Origin: Corynebacterium yudongzhengii
GTDB taxonomy: Bacteria > Actinomycetota > Actinomycetes > Mycobacteriales > Mycobacteriaceae
DNA: 64,000 bases
Direction: 5' to 3'
Assembly: GCF_003065405.1 (NCBI RefSeq)
Contig: NZ_CP026947.1
Coordinates: forward strand, 1 to 64,000
The notes under the pieces were generated by a model, which worked only from the letters and a program-made list of their open reading frames with translations, was not told where the DNA came from and did not search any database. Both the position numbers and the translations under genes were made by a program. Every line of letters begins with the position of its first letter. Position 1 is the stretch's first letter. Shown here in pieces: positions 46,969-55,004 of the stretch.

Positions 46969-47118
46969 GCGAAGAAGAGACGGCGTCGTCTGAGGGTTGC
47001 CTACACCTCCCGCAATAACGACGTCCTGGCGCTGGCTGGGGAGGGCGTCAACCCGCTGGACTTTCCGTATTTCTGGACTGGACATTCTCCGCTGATTCCG
47101 GGGGCCATCTGCATTTGA
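46969..47118 (+). pseudogene. Coding-like remnant right of the element
   Basis: An open frame after a TAG reads AAKKRRRRLRVAYTSRNNDV, then LALAGEGVNPLDFPYFWTGH, then SPLIPGAICI and a stop. It looks like the C-terminal end of a lost gene. The 16-mer CAACCCGCTGGACTTT inside it (47049-47064) also occurs at 46884-46899 within the element end. The rest of 46864-47286 shows nothing else except the terminator at 47135. Confidence 0.35.
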
Positions 47119-47134
47119 GATGCGCTCACTCTGT

Positions 47135-47180
47135 ACGGAGGCTGCCGGCTCTTTGATGGGGCAGGTGGCCTCCGTTTTGT
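47135..47180 (+). terminator. Strong intrinsic terminator
   Basis: ACGGAGGC pairs with GCCTCCGT, with an inner TGCC/GGCA stem, followed by TTTTGTT. It resembles a genuine operon terminator whose gene has been lost (see the remnant just upstream). Confidence 0.8.
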
Positions 47181-47286
47181 TCGTCCTAATCTTAAGCTTC
47201 AAAAGACGGCACTAAAGGATTGCGCTATCCGCACGGTGGCTATCGGAAGCGAACCCAAAACTTAAAAATAATTAATAAGTTTTTGT

Positions 47287-48009
47287 GTGGCTAACATAAG
47301 GGTTATGCCTATTGGAATGCTAAGCGAACGCTTGGGGATGTCAGTTCCGACGATCAAGTATTACGTCAGGGAAGGCTTGATCCCGCCGCCTTCGAGAGTA
47401 TCTGTGAACCAGGCGGATTACACCGAGGATCACTTCTATCGCCTCACCTTGATTAACCTGCTCACGGTCATCGGCGAGTTTAAGTTAGAGCAAATCCGGG
47501 AAATTTTAGGGCTTATTGATAAAAAGGCGAGCGTGCGGAAGGTTGTGGGTGTCATGCTCACCCTTCGGGACAAGATCTTCCCTTTTGAGCGTGGTGGGGA
47601 TGAAAAGTGGGCCGCGCAACTGCTGTTAAAAGAGGGCGTGGTTAAAGAGTCGCACGAGCTCGAGCCGATGGAGCGCCAGCTGCAGGATCTCTTGGCGAGT
47701 ACTCCAGAGGAATTTCAGCCCGTGGTGGAGCGATACTTTGCCCGCTACGTAAGCATCGCCAAGCAGATTTCCGAGCTCGACGCCCAATTCTTCGACGACC
47801 TTGCCATGGTGAAGTCAAGCCCGGCCCCCCTTGCCCTTTTCGTCGTGTCGGGAGTGCTGATGCGCCGTCGCGTTCTGGACAGCCTCATTACTGGCAACAC
47901 GTTGGCAACGTTTGCGGGAAGTGACACTCCGCTGACTTTTGATGTTGGATGGTCGCTTCACGACGACCTCGCCCTCGATTCCAACCGCAAAAGCGTTACC
48001 GAACCGTAA
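47287..48009 (+). CDS. MerR-family transcriptional regulator
   Basis: A 240-residue protein with an N-terminal winged helix (MPIGMLSERLGMSVPTIKYYVREGLIPPPSR) followed by the usual YTEDHFYRLTLINLLT helix and a long effector region of about 165 residues. The latter resembles TetR-like ligand domains in size more than the short metal-binding MerR tails; no Cys cluster is seen. The GTG at 47287 or the ATG at 47305 could be the start; neither has an ideal ribosome site. It precedes the surface-protein gene by 325 bp and is a candidate regulator of it, but this is only positional. Confidence 0.85.
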   Translation: MANIRVMPIGMLSERLGMSVPTIKYYVREGLIPPPSRVSVNQADYTEDHFYRLTLINLLTVIGEFKLEQIREILGLIDKKASVRKVVGVMLTLRDKIFPFERGGDEKWAAQLLLKEGVVKESHELEPMERQLQDLLASTPEEFQPVVERYFARYVSIAKQISELDAQFFDDLAMVKSSPAPLALFVVSGVLMRRRVLDSLITGNTLATFAGSDTPLTFDVGWSLHDDLALDSNRKSVTEP

Positions 48010-48335
48010 TTGACCGCGATCACACCGAGCGTACGGACAGAATCCGGCTATAAGCCCGTAATTATAAAATCCCCCTATGGGGGAATTAAAGTGCAAGTAT
48101 CGATAGTTCGGGTTCTAGTCCCAGGCAGCGCCTTTGTGAGGGTGACCTAGGCAATATTTAGAGACTGTCTAATCGAATAGACCTTTCTGAAAAAACCTTA
48201 AAATAATGCCAATGGCATGGCGCCCGTGGACAAGCGAACCAGAGTTTGCTCAGCAGTTTTCGTGGCGGAGAGAAATGACAGTTCTCACACGAGCACTATC
48301 CAGGTCTTCATTTGTCCTAACGAAGGGGATTGAAA
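48010..48335. other. Intergenic region before the surface-protein gene
   Basis: About 325 bp without a gene. A CCCCC-TAT-GGGGG hairpin with A/T flanks (about 48070-48090) may terminate the MerR gene. An inverted repeat GTCTA-N6-TAGAC (48167-48182) could be an operator. A ribosome site AAGGGG (48323-48328) serves the GTG start at 48336. Confidence 0.5.
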
Positions 48336-48593
48336 GTGGGATCTACTCCATCCCGGATTCGCCGTCGCGGTGTGACCATCGCTGCAGCGGCACTGTCGGT
48401 TTCGATGGTCGCAACATTTGCTCAGCCGGTCGCGGCGCCTAATGCGCTTCCGATCGCAGCAGCTCAGGAGGCGGAAGAGGGCGCTCCGGACGAAAACGCC
48501 AACGCGCCTGCCGAGAACACGGACGGGGGGACACCCCGACCTCTGATATTCAGGAACCGATCTGGGTCGATGGCCATGAAAACGGCTATGTAA
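48336..48593 (+). pseudogene. Signal-peptide-encoding 5' end of the surface protein, out of frame
   Basis: The GTG at 48336 follows AAGGGG by 7 nt and encodes a clear signal peptide (RIRRRGVTIAAAALSVSMVA; probable cleavage after FAQPVAA) and an acidic spacer. At the G6 run 48525-48530 the frame departs from that of the large downstream protein and stops at 48591-48593. One extra G would give GGGGGGG and join the frames, reading DGGDTPTSDIQEPIWVDGHE-type sequence into the main protein. This is therefore the detached start of the next entry, not a separate gene. Confidence 0.8.
48525..48530 (+). repeat. G6 homopolymer at the frameshift point
   Basis: A run of six G inside the coding region of a surface protein. 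A change of one base switches the downstream 1,280 codons into or out of frame with the signal peptide. It could be a phase-variable switch, a fixed mutation or a sequencing error. Confidence 0.75.
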
Positions 48594-48607
48594 CGACCCA
48601 GACCGAT

Positions 48608-51600
48608 ATGACCAACGCGCAAAGCATCCTTTCGGGACATGCTTACGTGTTGGATAACGCAAACCTAGGCTCCACGGCGACGGGTAACTCCCCGGTGCCG
48701 GCAGGCACGACCGTCTACATGCAGTGGATCGATCGTGATGGTGCTGTGTCGCCAGTCTATGCAACGAAGACCCATGATGACATGGGCGGCGGAGATGGTG
48801 CCCAGAACGGTCCCGGCGCTTATGTCTTCGACCTGCGCCAGCCTTGGGTTGACCTTGCCGGTAACGAGCACACTTACACCGCGTCGAACGGCCAGTCGTA
48901 CCGTCTCTGGATTGAGCCCTACGAGGATCCGGTCACGGGTACACTGTTGCAACCGCTCCGTCAGAACGGTGGTGTGTTCCCCGGCGCCTTCCGTAACTCG
49001 GCGGGGGCGGACCAGTCTGGTGCTTTGAACTTTATTAACGTTAACATGCAGCGCACTGCTGTCTTCATGGCTCCGCCAGCCGACTACGGCGTGGAAGACT
49101 TGGTGCTGCCGGAGGAGGAGTGGGTCAAGGACGACCAAGGGCCGATTTCGAACCCAGCTGTTAACACGAGCGCCAAGCATACTGTTTCGGGCCGTGTTTG
49201 GATCGAAAACACTGATGCGCGCCTAGATGGTCCTGGCAAGGATTCGGCTGATCCTGCTGCCGTTGGCTACGAAGTGGTAATGTCGACTCTGACACCGGAG
49301 GGTATTACTGCCTACAGTGAGCGGGTAGAAAGGTTTCCGCAAAAGAACCAGACACAGGCAGCTATCGAATTGCTGCGCGAGAACCCCGACTTCATTGCAA
49401 CTACGGTTGTTGGCAAAACCGATGAAGAGGGCCGTTACACTCTCCGATTCCCAGAAGATCCTGACCTAGGTCAGACTTTGACTAATCAGAGCGAACGCTA
49501 CCTCTTCGGATTTGTTCGTGACCGCGACGGTAATGTCCGCAAAGCTTACTCGCCGTTCGCTATGTCAACCTACGAGTGGCCGGACAAGATGATTTCGTTC
49601 ACGCCACAGGCGGTTCCGGCACAGAATCTCGCTACGAGACCGATGTGGCATAATCTCCACTTCGCGGTTCTTCCTTACGCCGCTGCTTCTCTCGAAATCA
49701 CCAATTTCGATATGCTCGAGAAGCCGGGTTACGCAGGTCAAACTGCAGAGATCGAGGTCACCGGCCAGCTCTCTGATCTTCTGCCGAACAAGATTGAGTG
49801 GACTAAGGAAGACGGCACGGTCCTCAAGACCTGCGAGAACTTGACCAGCTTGGAACAGGTTAACGCTTGTACGCTCGAGATTCCTGCAGAGATTGAAAAC
49901 GATGAGATCGTGACCGCTAAGCTGTTCACTGGCTCCAATGTGATCGCGGCTGATTCCTTCATCGTGAAGAAGCTCGCCGAGGATTTGGTGCCGAACTACG
50001 AGGACGGCACCGTGCAGCAAGGCCGCGAGGAGACTATCCCCGCGCCGACCTTCGACAACGAGCGCACGGAGGAAAAGGAGACCGAGCCGGCTCCGGAGGG
50101 CACCACCTTCGCCCCGTCCGAAACGAAGGACGGCGACGAGCCCGCTAACAACCCGGATTGGGCTGAAGTCGAGCCGAATACCGGTGCCATCACCATCAAG
50201 CCCGGTGCGGACGTTGCGGTCGGTGACTACGAGGTGTGGGTTGAGGTTACCTACCCGGATGGGTCCAAGGACAAGACGTCCGTCCCGATCACCGTTACAG
50301 AGAACAACCCCGACAACGCGGCATTCGACCCCTCGTACGAGCCGACTAACGTGACCGTTGGCGAGAGCAGCACCACCAACGATCCGTTTGAGAACGCGGA
50401 AGAAGCGGCCCCGGTTAACAACGCTTCCACCAAGGAAGGATTTGAGGCTGACGGCTGGACTTTCGAGGTCGATCCCAACACCGCGGTAATCACTGGTAAT
50501 GCTCCGAGTCTGGACGAGCTGACCGAGCGTTTCAACGGCTTGGACGAAGGGCAGAAGGGTGACCTGACCAAGGTTGCTGAGGGCCTCGGCGAGGACCTGC
50601 TGAACCCGACCGTTCCGGTTGAGATCACCTACGGTGATGACACCACCGATGAGACCAACGCTAACTTCCAGCTCGTTGGTAAGGACGGCAACCCGATCAC
50701 CGATCCGAACGGCGACTTCGATGGCGACGGCGTCTCGAACAGTGACGAGATCGAGGGCGGGTCCAACCCGTTCGACGAGAACGACACTCCGGCAGAAGAG
50801 CCGGCTGCACCGGTTATCCCGGATCCGGTAGCAAAGCAGATCGAGACTCCGCGCGGTGACGTTCCGTCCGCGGAATCGGGCATTGAGAACGCTGGCGACT
50901 TCCCCGAGGGCACCACCTTTGAGTGGAAGGAGCAGCCCAACGTCGAGCAGCCGGGCCCCATCTTTGGCACGGTTGTCGTGAACGTTCCTGGCCAGGATGA
51001 GCCGAAGGAAGTTGCCGTCCCGATCACCGTTCAGAGTGACGCGGACGTTTTCAACCCGACCCCGCAGGAAGTTTCCACCAACATCGGTGAAGAACCTAAC
51101 TCGGATGACGGCATCGCGAACCTGAACGATCTGCCTACCGGTACGACCACCGAGTGGGTAGACACCCCGGACGTCTCGACCGAAGGTGTGGTCCCGGCAG
51201 AGATCACGGTCACCTACCCCGATGGATCCAGCGAGACCGTCGGCGTGACCGTCAAGGTCAACGATCCGACCGATGATGCTGGCAAGTTCGATCCGTCCTA
51301 CGACCCGACCCAGGTCAAGGGTGGCGAGACCGCTCAGACGAACGATCCGTTCGCTGGCGCTGAAGACGCCGAGGTCAAGGGCGCTAACGTTCTGGACGGC
51401 TTCCAGGCTGATGGCTGGACCTTCGAGGTTGACCCGAACACCGCGATCGTCACGGGTACCGCGCCGGGCCTGGATGTCCTGGCTGAGCGTTTCAACGACC
51501 TGCCTGAAGTGCGGAAGGGTGACCTGGTCCTGGTTGGCCAGGAGCTCAACGAGGTTCTGAACCCGAATGTCCCGGTGAACATCACCTACGGTGACGACTC

Positions 51601-52459
51601 CTCCGAGACGGGCAACGCCCAGTTCCAGCTGGTCGGCCAGGACGGCAACCCGATCACCGATCCCAACGGCGACTTCGATGGCGACGGCGTCTCGAACGGC
51701 GACGAGATCGAGGGCAGTTCCAACCCGTTCGACGAGACCTCCACGCCTGAGCCCTCCACGCCGGTCGACGAGAACCCGCCGTTGATTAACCCGGTGGATA
51801 CCGATGATCGTGAGATCACTGGTACCGGTGAGCCGGGTGAGGAGATCACGGTGACCCTGCCGGATGGCACTGAGATCACCACTGAGGTGGATGATGAGGG
51901 TAACTGGACTGTTGAGGTCCCGGAGGGTACTGAGCTCAACCCGGGTGGCACCGTCAGTGCGAATGACGGTAATGGCAACAAGACCGAGATCACCGTCACC
52001 GGCAACGGCACCGACACCGACAACGGCTCCAGTGCGGGCAGCGTCGATATCCTGCGCTGTGGCAGCAGCGTCGGCATCTCCCTGCTGCCGCTCCTGCTGA
52101 TCCCGGGTGCCCTGGTCGGTGAGGTCTTCCGCCCGCAGATCCAGGAAATCAACAACCGGATCCAGCAGCAGCTCGGCCTCTTCAACCCCGAGCTCGCCCG
52201 TCTGGCCAACGAGTACCGCCACGTCTTCCAGGGCATCGCAGGATTTACCGCAGTGCTGACCAGCATTGGCCTCATCGCCAACGCCGTCAACGCTTGCTCC
52301 CCTACGGAAGGTGGTTCCTCGTCCAGCTCCAACAACGAGGATGAGGGCAGCTCCGCCAACGGCGGCGGCTCCGGTTCCTCCATCGAGGGCGGCTCTAGCT
52401 CCTCCTTCGGTGCAGGTTCCTCGTTCGGATCCTCCCGCGGATCCAGCTTCTCCTCCTAG
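48608..52459 (+). CDS. Large YPDG/Rib-type cell-surface protein (main frame)
   Basis: The open frame is 1,283 codons from the first internal ATG, but homology-like sequence begins before it, so the native product would be about 1,375 residues with the signal peptide of the previous entry. An N-terminal region of about 450 residues is followed by YPDG-type modules (VEVTYPDGSKDKTSVPITV; ITVTYPDGSSETVGVTVKV). Two copies of a roughly 120-residue unit each hold DGWTFEVDPNTA and end in a calcium-binding-like DPNGDFDGDGVSN, DEIEG, SNPFDE. An Ig-like module with EITVTLPDGTEITTEVDDEG is next. The C-terminus has two hydrophobic stretches and a Ser/Gly-rich tail but no LPXTG motif. It is probably an adhesin or biofilm protein. 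Its TAG stop is completed by the IS inserted there. Confidence 0.85.
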   Translation: MTNAQSILSGHAYVLDNANLGSTATGNSPVPAGTTVYMQWIDRDGAVSPVYATKTHDDMGGGDGAQNGPGAYVFDLRQPWVDLAGNEHTYTASNGQSYRLWIEPYEDPVTGTLLQPLRQNGGVFPGAFRNSAGADQSGALNFINVNMQRTAVFMAPPADYGVEDLVLPEEEWVKDDQGPISNPAVNTSAKHTVSGRVWIENTDARLDGPGKDSADPAAVGYEVVMSTLTPEGITAYSERVERFPQKNQTQAAIELLRENPDFIATTVVGKTDEEGRYTLRFPEDPDLGQTLTNQSERYLFGFVRDRDGNVRKAYSPFAMSTYEWPDKMISFTPQAVPAQNLATRPMWHNLHFAVLPYAAASLEITNFDMLEKPGYAGQTAEIEVTGQLSDLLPNKIEWTKEDGTVLKTCENLTSLEQVNACTLEIPAEIENDEIVTAKLFTGSNVIAADSFIVKKLAEDLVPNYEDGTVQQGREETIPAPTFDNERTEEKETEPAPEGTTFAPSETKDGDEPANNPDWAEVEPNTGAITIKPGADVAVGDYEVWVEVTYPDGSKDKTSVPITVTENNPDNAAFDPSYEPTNVTVGESSTTNDPFENAEEAAPVNNASTKEGFEADGWTFEVDPNTAVITGNAPSLDELTERFNGLDEGQKGDLTKVAEGLGEDLLNPTVPVEITYGDDTTDETNANFQLVGKDGNPITDPNGDFDGDGVSNSDEIEGGSNPFDENDTPAEEPAAPVIPDPVAKQIETPRGDVPSAESGIENAGDFPEGTTFEWKEQPNVEQPGPIFGTVVVNVPGQDEPKEVAVPITVQSDADVFNPTPQEVSTNIGEEPNSDDGIANLNDLPTGTTTEWVDTPDVSTEGVVPAEITVTYPDGSSETVGVTVKVNDPTDDAGKFDPSYDPTQVKGGETAQTNDPFAGAEDAEVKGANVLDGFQADGWTFEVDPNTAIVTGTAPGLDVLAERFNDLPEVRKGDLVLVGQELNEVLNPNVPVNITYGDDSSETGNAQFQLVGQDGNPITDPNGDFDGDGVSNGDEIEGSSNPFDETSTPEPSTPVDENPPLINPVDTDDREITGTGEPGEEITVTLPDGTEITTEVDDEGNWTVEVPEGTELNPGGTVSANDGNGNKTEITVTGNGTDTDNGSSAGSVDILRCGSSVGISLLPLLLIPGALVGEVFRPQIQEINNRIQQQLGLFNPELARLANEYRHVFQGIAGFTAVLTSIGLIANAVNACSPTEGGSSSSSNNEDEGSSANGGGSGSSIEGGSSSSFGAGSSFGSSRGSSFSS

Positions 52460-53399
52460 GGCGTGTCTGACAATTTCTTCGGCTAGGTCATGACGGCGAT
52501 AGTCATCACGCCGGCCCGGTAGACAACCGCGAGCTTGTCGTACCGGGTTGCCACACCCCGCCACTGCTTGAGGTTGCCGAAAACCGTTCCACCACGTTGC
52601 AGCCCTTGTAGGACTGCGCATCGAACGTCGGTGGACGCCCACCCTTCGAGCCTTTCCGCTTCCGGGCGGCGATCACGTCCTTTTTCTCCGGGATCGTCGC
52701 CGTGATCTTGTGCTCGCGCAGATACCTGTGCACAGCCTTCGATGCATACGCCCTATCCGCGCGCAGTTCATCGGGCCGGGTGCGCGGTCGGCCCACCGTC
52801 CCGGGCATCCGCAGGCGTTTCAACAACGGGATCAGCACCGGGCAGTCACCGCGGTGGCCCGCAGTGACGATCATGGTCAGGGGCATGCCGTGGCCGTCGA
52901 CCAGGGCGTGGACCTTGGTAGACAGACCACCCCGTGATCGGCCGACCGCGTGATCAGGCGGCTCGGCCAGCGGGTTGTTGTAATTCGACAAAGCCCCCTG
53001 TGACCCGCGTGATGTTCGTGGCGTGCTGATGGGCCCGGGCGATCGTCAAAGTCCACCGACACCGACCAGTCGATCAGGTCTTCCGTATCGGCCTGTCTAA
53101 GAAGTCGCTGAAAGATCACGTCCCAGGTGTCCGTCCTTGGCCATCCGGTTGTGCCAGGTGTAGACCGTCTGCCAGGACCCGAAGCAGGCGGGCAGGTCAC
53201 ACCGCGCGATCCCTGCCCGAAGGCAGTAGAGGATGGCCTCGAGCATCTGCCGGGGATCGGAGAACGGTCGGCCTTTTCTCCCCGTGCGACGGGGCAGAAG
53301 CTCTTCGACCATCTCCCACTGGGCATCACTCAACATGTGAAAACGCGACACGGGAGCCAGGGTCCCATGCCACGCTTCCCTCAATTGTCAGACACGCCC
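52459..53399 (-). mobile_element. IS5-family (IS427-like) insertion sequence, decayed
   Basis: The 941-bp element has perfect terminal inverted repeats of at least 17 bp: GGGCGTGTCTGACAATT at 52459-52475, and the complement at 53383-53399. The dinucleotide TA flanks both ends (52457-52458, 53400-53401) in a C-TA-G/A context, as for IS427-group elements. The transposase inside is frameshifted. The left insertion point falls inside the stop codon of the surface protein gene. Confidence 0.93.
52506..53384 (-). pseudogene. IS5-family transposase in several frames
   Basis: On the minus strand the N-terminal part (53384 down to about 53110) reads LSDAQWEMVEELLPRRTGRK, LRAGIARCDLP and SWQTVYTWHNRMAKDG. 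The frame then changes to DTWDVIFQRLLRQADTEDLI, then DWSVSVDFDDRPGPSARHEH (catalytic region). It changes again to AEPPDHAVGRSRGGLSTKVH, ALVDGHGMPL and ELRADRAYASKAVHRYL. At least two frameshifts separate the parts and the last catalytic Glu region is in yet another frame. Some IS427 elements use one programmed frameshift; this many changes indicate decay. Confidence 0.85.
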
Positions 53400-53421
53400 T
53401 AAACCCAGGACGCTTCATTTC

Positions 53422-53610
53422 GTGTTCCACTGGTCGTTCTTCTGGGTCGTGTTTCCCGTTGCGGCGATGGCGAGCTGGGGCGCGCGCGGCCTGGCCGGTC
53501 TCAGCGACGACGAAGAAGAGATCGCGGACGAACTGGAAGAAAAGGAGTCGAAGCTGCGCGCCGAGAGGTTGCGCCGCGCCGCCGAACGCCGCCGCGAGCT
53601 CGGGCACTGA
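53422..53610 (+). CDS. Small membrane protein with charged coiled coil
   Basis: A 62-residue protein, GTG start, with one hydrophobic segment (WSFFWVVFPVAAMASWGARG) followed by a Glu/Arg-rich helix (DDEEEIADELEEKESKLRAERL). No family recognised. It lies 23 bp beyond the IS and 111 bp before the HigA-type gene. Confidence 0.5.
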   Translation: MFHWSFFWVVFPVAAMASWGARGLAGLSDDEEEIADELEEKESKLRAERLRRAAERRRELGH

Positions 53611-53721
53611 GCCGGCCCGCGCGACACGCCATGACGCGCCGCGGTCACCCGGGTACGTGTCGCGGCGCGTTATGCTCAGAGGCGATTCCACCCGCCGCAA
53701 AGTCAAGGAAGTGTAGCGCCC

Positions 53722-54030
53722 ATGGCCACCACTCACGCTGTCGCCGACGCCCCGCCCGGCGAGATCCTCCTCGAGGAGTTCATGGCTCCGCTCGGGTTGA
53801 GCCAGAACGCCCTCGGCCGTGCGTTGCGGGTCCCGCCGCGGCGGATCAACGAGATCGTGCACGGCAAGCGCTCCATCACCCCCGACACGGCGCTGCGGCT
53901 GGCCCGCTATTTCGGAACCTCTGCCCAGTTCTGGCTCAACGTGCAGCAGAACTACGACCTGGCGAAAAGCCAGCGCGAGCTGGACAGCGTGCTCGCCGAC
54001 ATCGTCCCGCACCCGGACGTCGCGGCCTAG
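53722..54030 (+). CDS. higA: HigA-family antitoxin-like HTH protein (orphan)
   Basis: The 102-residue protein begins with PPGEILLEEFMAPLGLSQNA, the hallmark of HigA/VapI antitoxins, followed by an XRE helix-turn-helix (LGRALRVPPRRINEIVHGKR) and FGTSAQFWLNVQQNYDLAKS. HigA normally follows a higB toxin gene of about 90 codons, but no HigB-like frame is present within 110 bp upstream. It may be an orphan regulator, or the toxin may have been lost near the IS. Confidence 0.8.
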   Translation: MATTHAVADAPPGEILLEEFMAPLGLSQNALGRALRVPPRRINEIVHGKRSITPDTALRLARYFGTSAQFWLNVQQNYDLAKSQRELDSVLADIVPHPDVAA

Positions 54031-54040
54031 CCGCCGCAGA

Positions 54041-54922
54041 TCACTCCGCTAGTCGGAACCCGAGGTGGCTGGTGGAGGAATCCTCCGTCTGCGGCTGCCG
54101 GGCGGGCGGGCGGTAACGGTGGCAGTACTCCGGGGCGCACAGGTGTGAGCCGCCTTTGACGGCGCGGCTGGCGAAGGTGTGGCCGGCGGGCGTCGATAAG
54201 CGCCGGGCCGGTGAACAGCACGCCTGGTTGTCCGCGTCGCGGCGCTGGGAGCCGGTGGTGTAGAACGTCGAGGTCCACTCCCACACGTTGCCGATCAGGT
54301 CGTAGAACCCGTAGCCGTTGGCCGGGTACGCGCCGACGGGGGAGGAGCCGCGGTAACCCTCGTAGGGGAACCGGCCCTGGAACGTGTTCGCCCGCGTCGG
54401 GTCCGGGGTGTCGCCCCACGGGTAGATGCGCTCGCGCGGCGCGCCGCCCCACGCGGCGTACTCGAGTTCCGCTTCCGTCGGCAAGCGGCGCCCCGCCCAC
54501 TCGGCGTAGGCCTGGGCGTCGGCGAAACTGATATGCACCACCGGGTGGTCCGGGCGCGACTGCCACCCGGAGCCCGGCCCGTCCGGCGCATGCCAGCACG
54601 CGCCGGGGGAGAACCGCCACCACCGGCGGTGGTCGTGCAGCGGCACCGGCCCGTCGGTCGGGGTGAACACCAGCGAACCGGCCACCAGCTCGGCGGGATC
54701 GACGCCCGGGTAATCCTCCGGCGCCGGCGCCCGTTCGGCCGTGGTGCGGTACCCCGTCTCGGCGACGAACGCCGCGAACTGCGCGTTCGTCACCGGGTGG
54801 CGCTCCAGCCGGAAGTCCGCGACCGTCACCTTCCGCGGCGGGCCTTCCTCGGGGTAGAAGTCGTTCGTACCCATCTCGAAGGTCGCGCCGGGGACGTCGA
54901 GAAGTTCGGTCAGCGATTCCAC
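54041..54922 (-). CDS. Formylglycine-generating enzyme (sulfatase-modifying factor)
   Basis: It oxidises a Cys in the CxPSR motif of type I sulfatases to formylglycine. The 293-residue protein (GTG start at VESLTELLDVPGATFEMG) has the FGE-sulfatase fold: GATFEMGTNDFYPEEGPPR, HPVTNAQFAAF, HPVVHISFADAQAYAEWAGR, RLPTEAELEYAAWGG, NVWEWTS. The active-site Cys pair is in KGGSHLCAPEYCHRYRPPAR (C-x4-C), as in aerobic FGEs. It is divergent from the transporter-sulfatase pair and almost certainly modifies the sulfatase at 55999. Confidence 0.93.
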   Translation of the reverse strand: MESLTELLDVPGATFEMGTNDFYPEEGPPRKVTVADFRLERHPVTNAQFAAFVAETGYRTTAERAPAPEDYPGVDPAELVAGSLVFTPTDGPVPLHDHRRWWRFSPGACWHAPDGPGSGWQSRPDHPVVHISFADAQAYAEWAGRRLPTEAELEYAAWGGAPRERIYPWGDTPDPTRANTFQGRFPYEGYRGSSPVGAYPANGYGFYDLIGNVWEWTSTFYTTGSQRRDADNQACCSPARRLSTPAGHTFASRAVKGGSHLCAPEYCHRYRPPARQPQTEDSSTSHLGFRLAE

Positions 54923-55004
54923 AGTGCACCACTTTCCAAGCAAATGTTGGTCCTTGCGACTACAAAGGTACTCACAACCCTCCCCCGCGTACGCTTGAGG
55001 AACT

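Noticed and set aside
48167..48182. McbR-type operator before the surface protein gene
   Set aside because: The half-sites are in the order GTCTA-N6-TAGAC, the reverse of the TAGAC-N6-GTCTA consensus as I know it; kept only as an unnamed inverted repeat.
49565..52642. Very long open frame (over 1,000 codons) on the minus strand opposite the surface protein gene
   Set aside because: It is a mirror of strongly biased codon use on the plus strand; its translation is Arg/Leu/Val/Gly-rich without domains, and the plus-strand protein has clear modular repeats.
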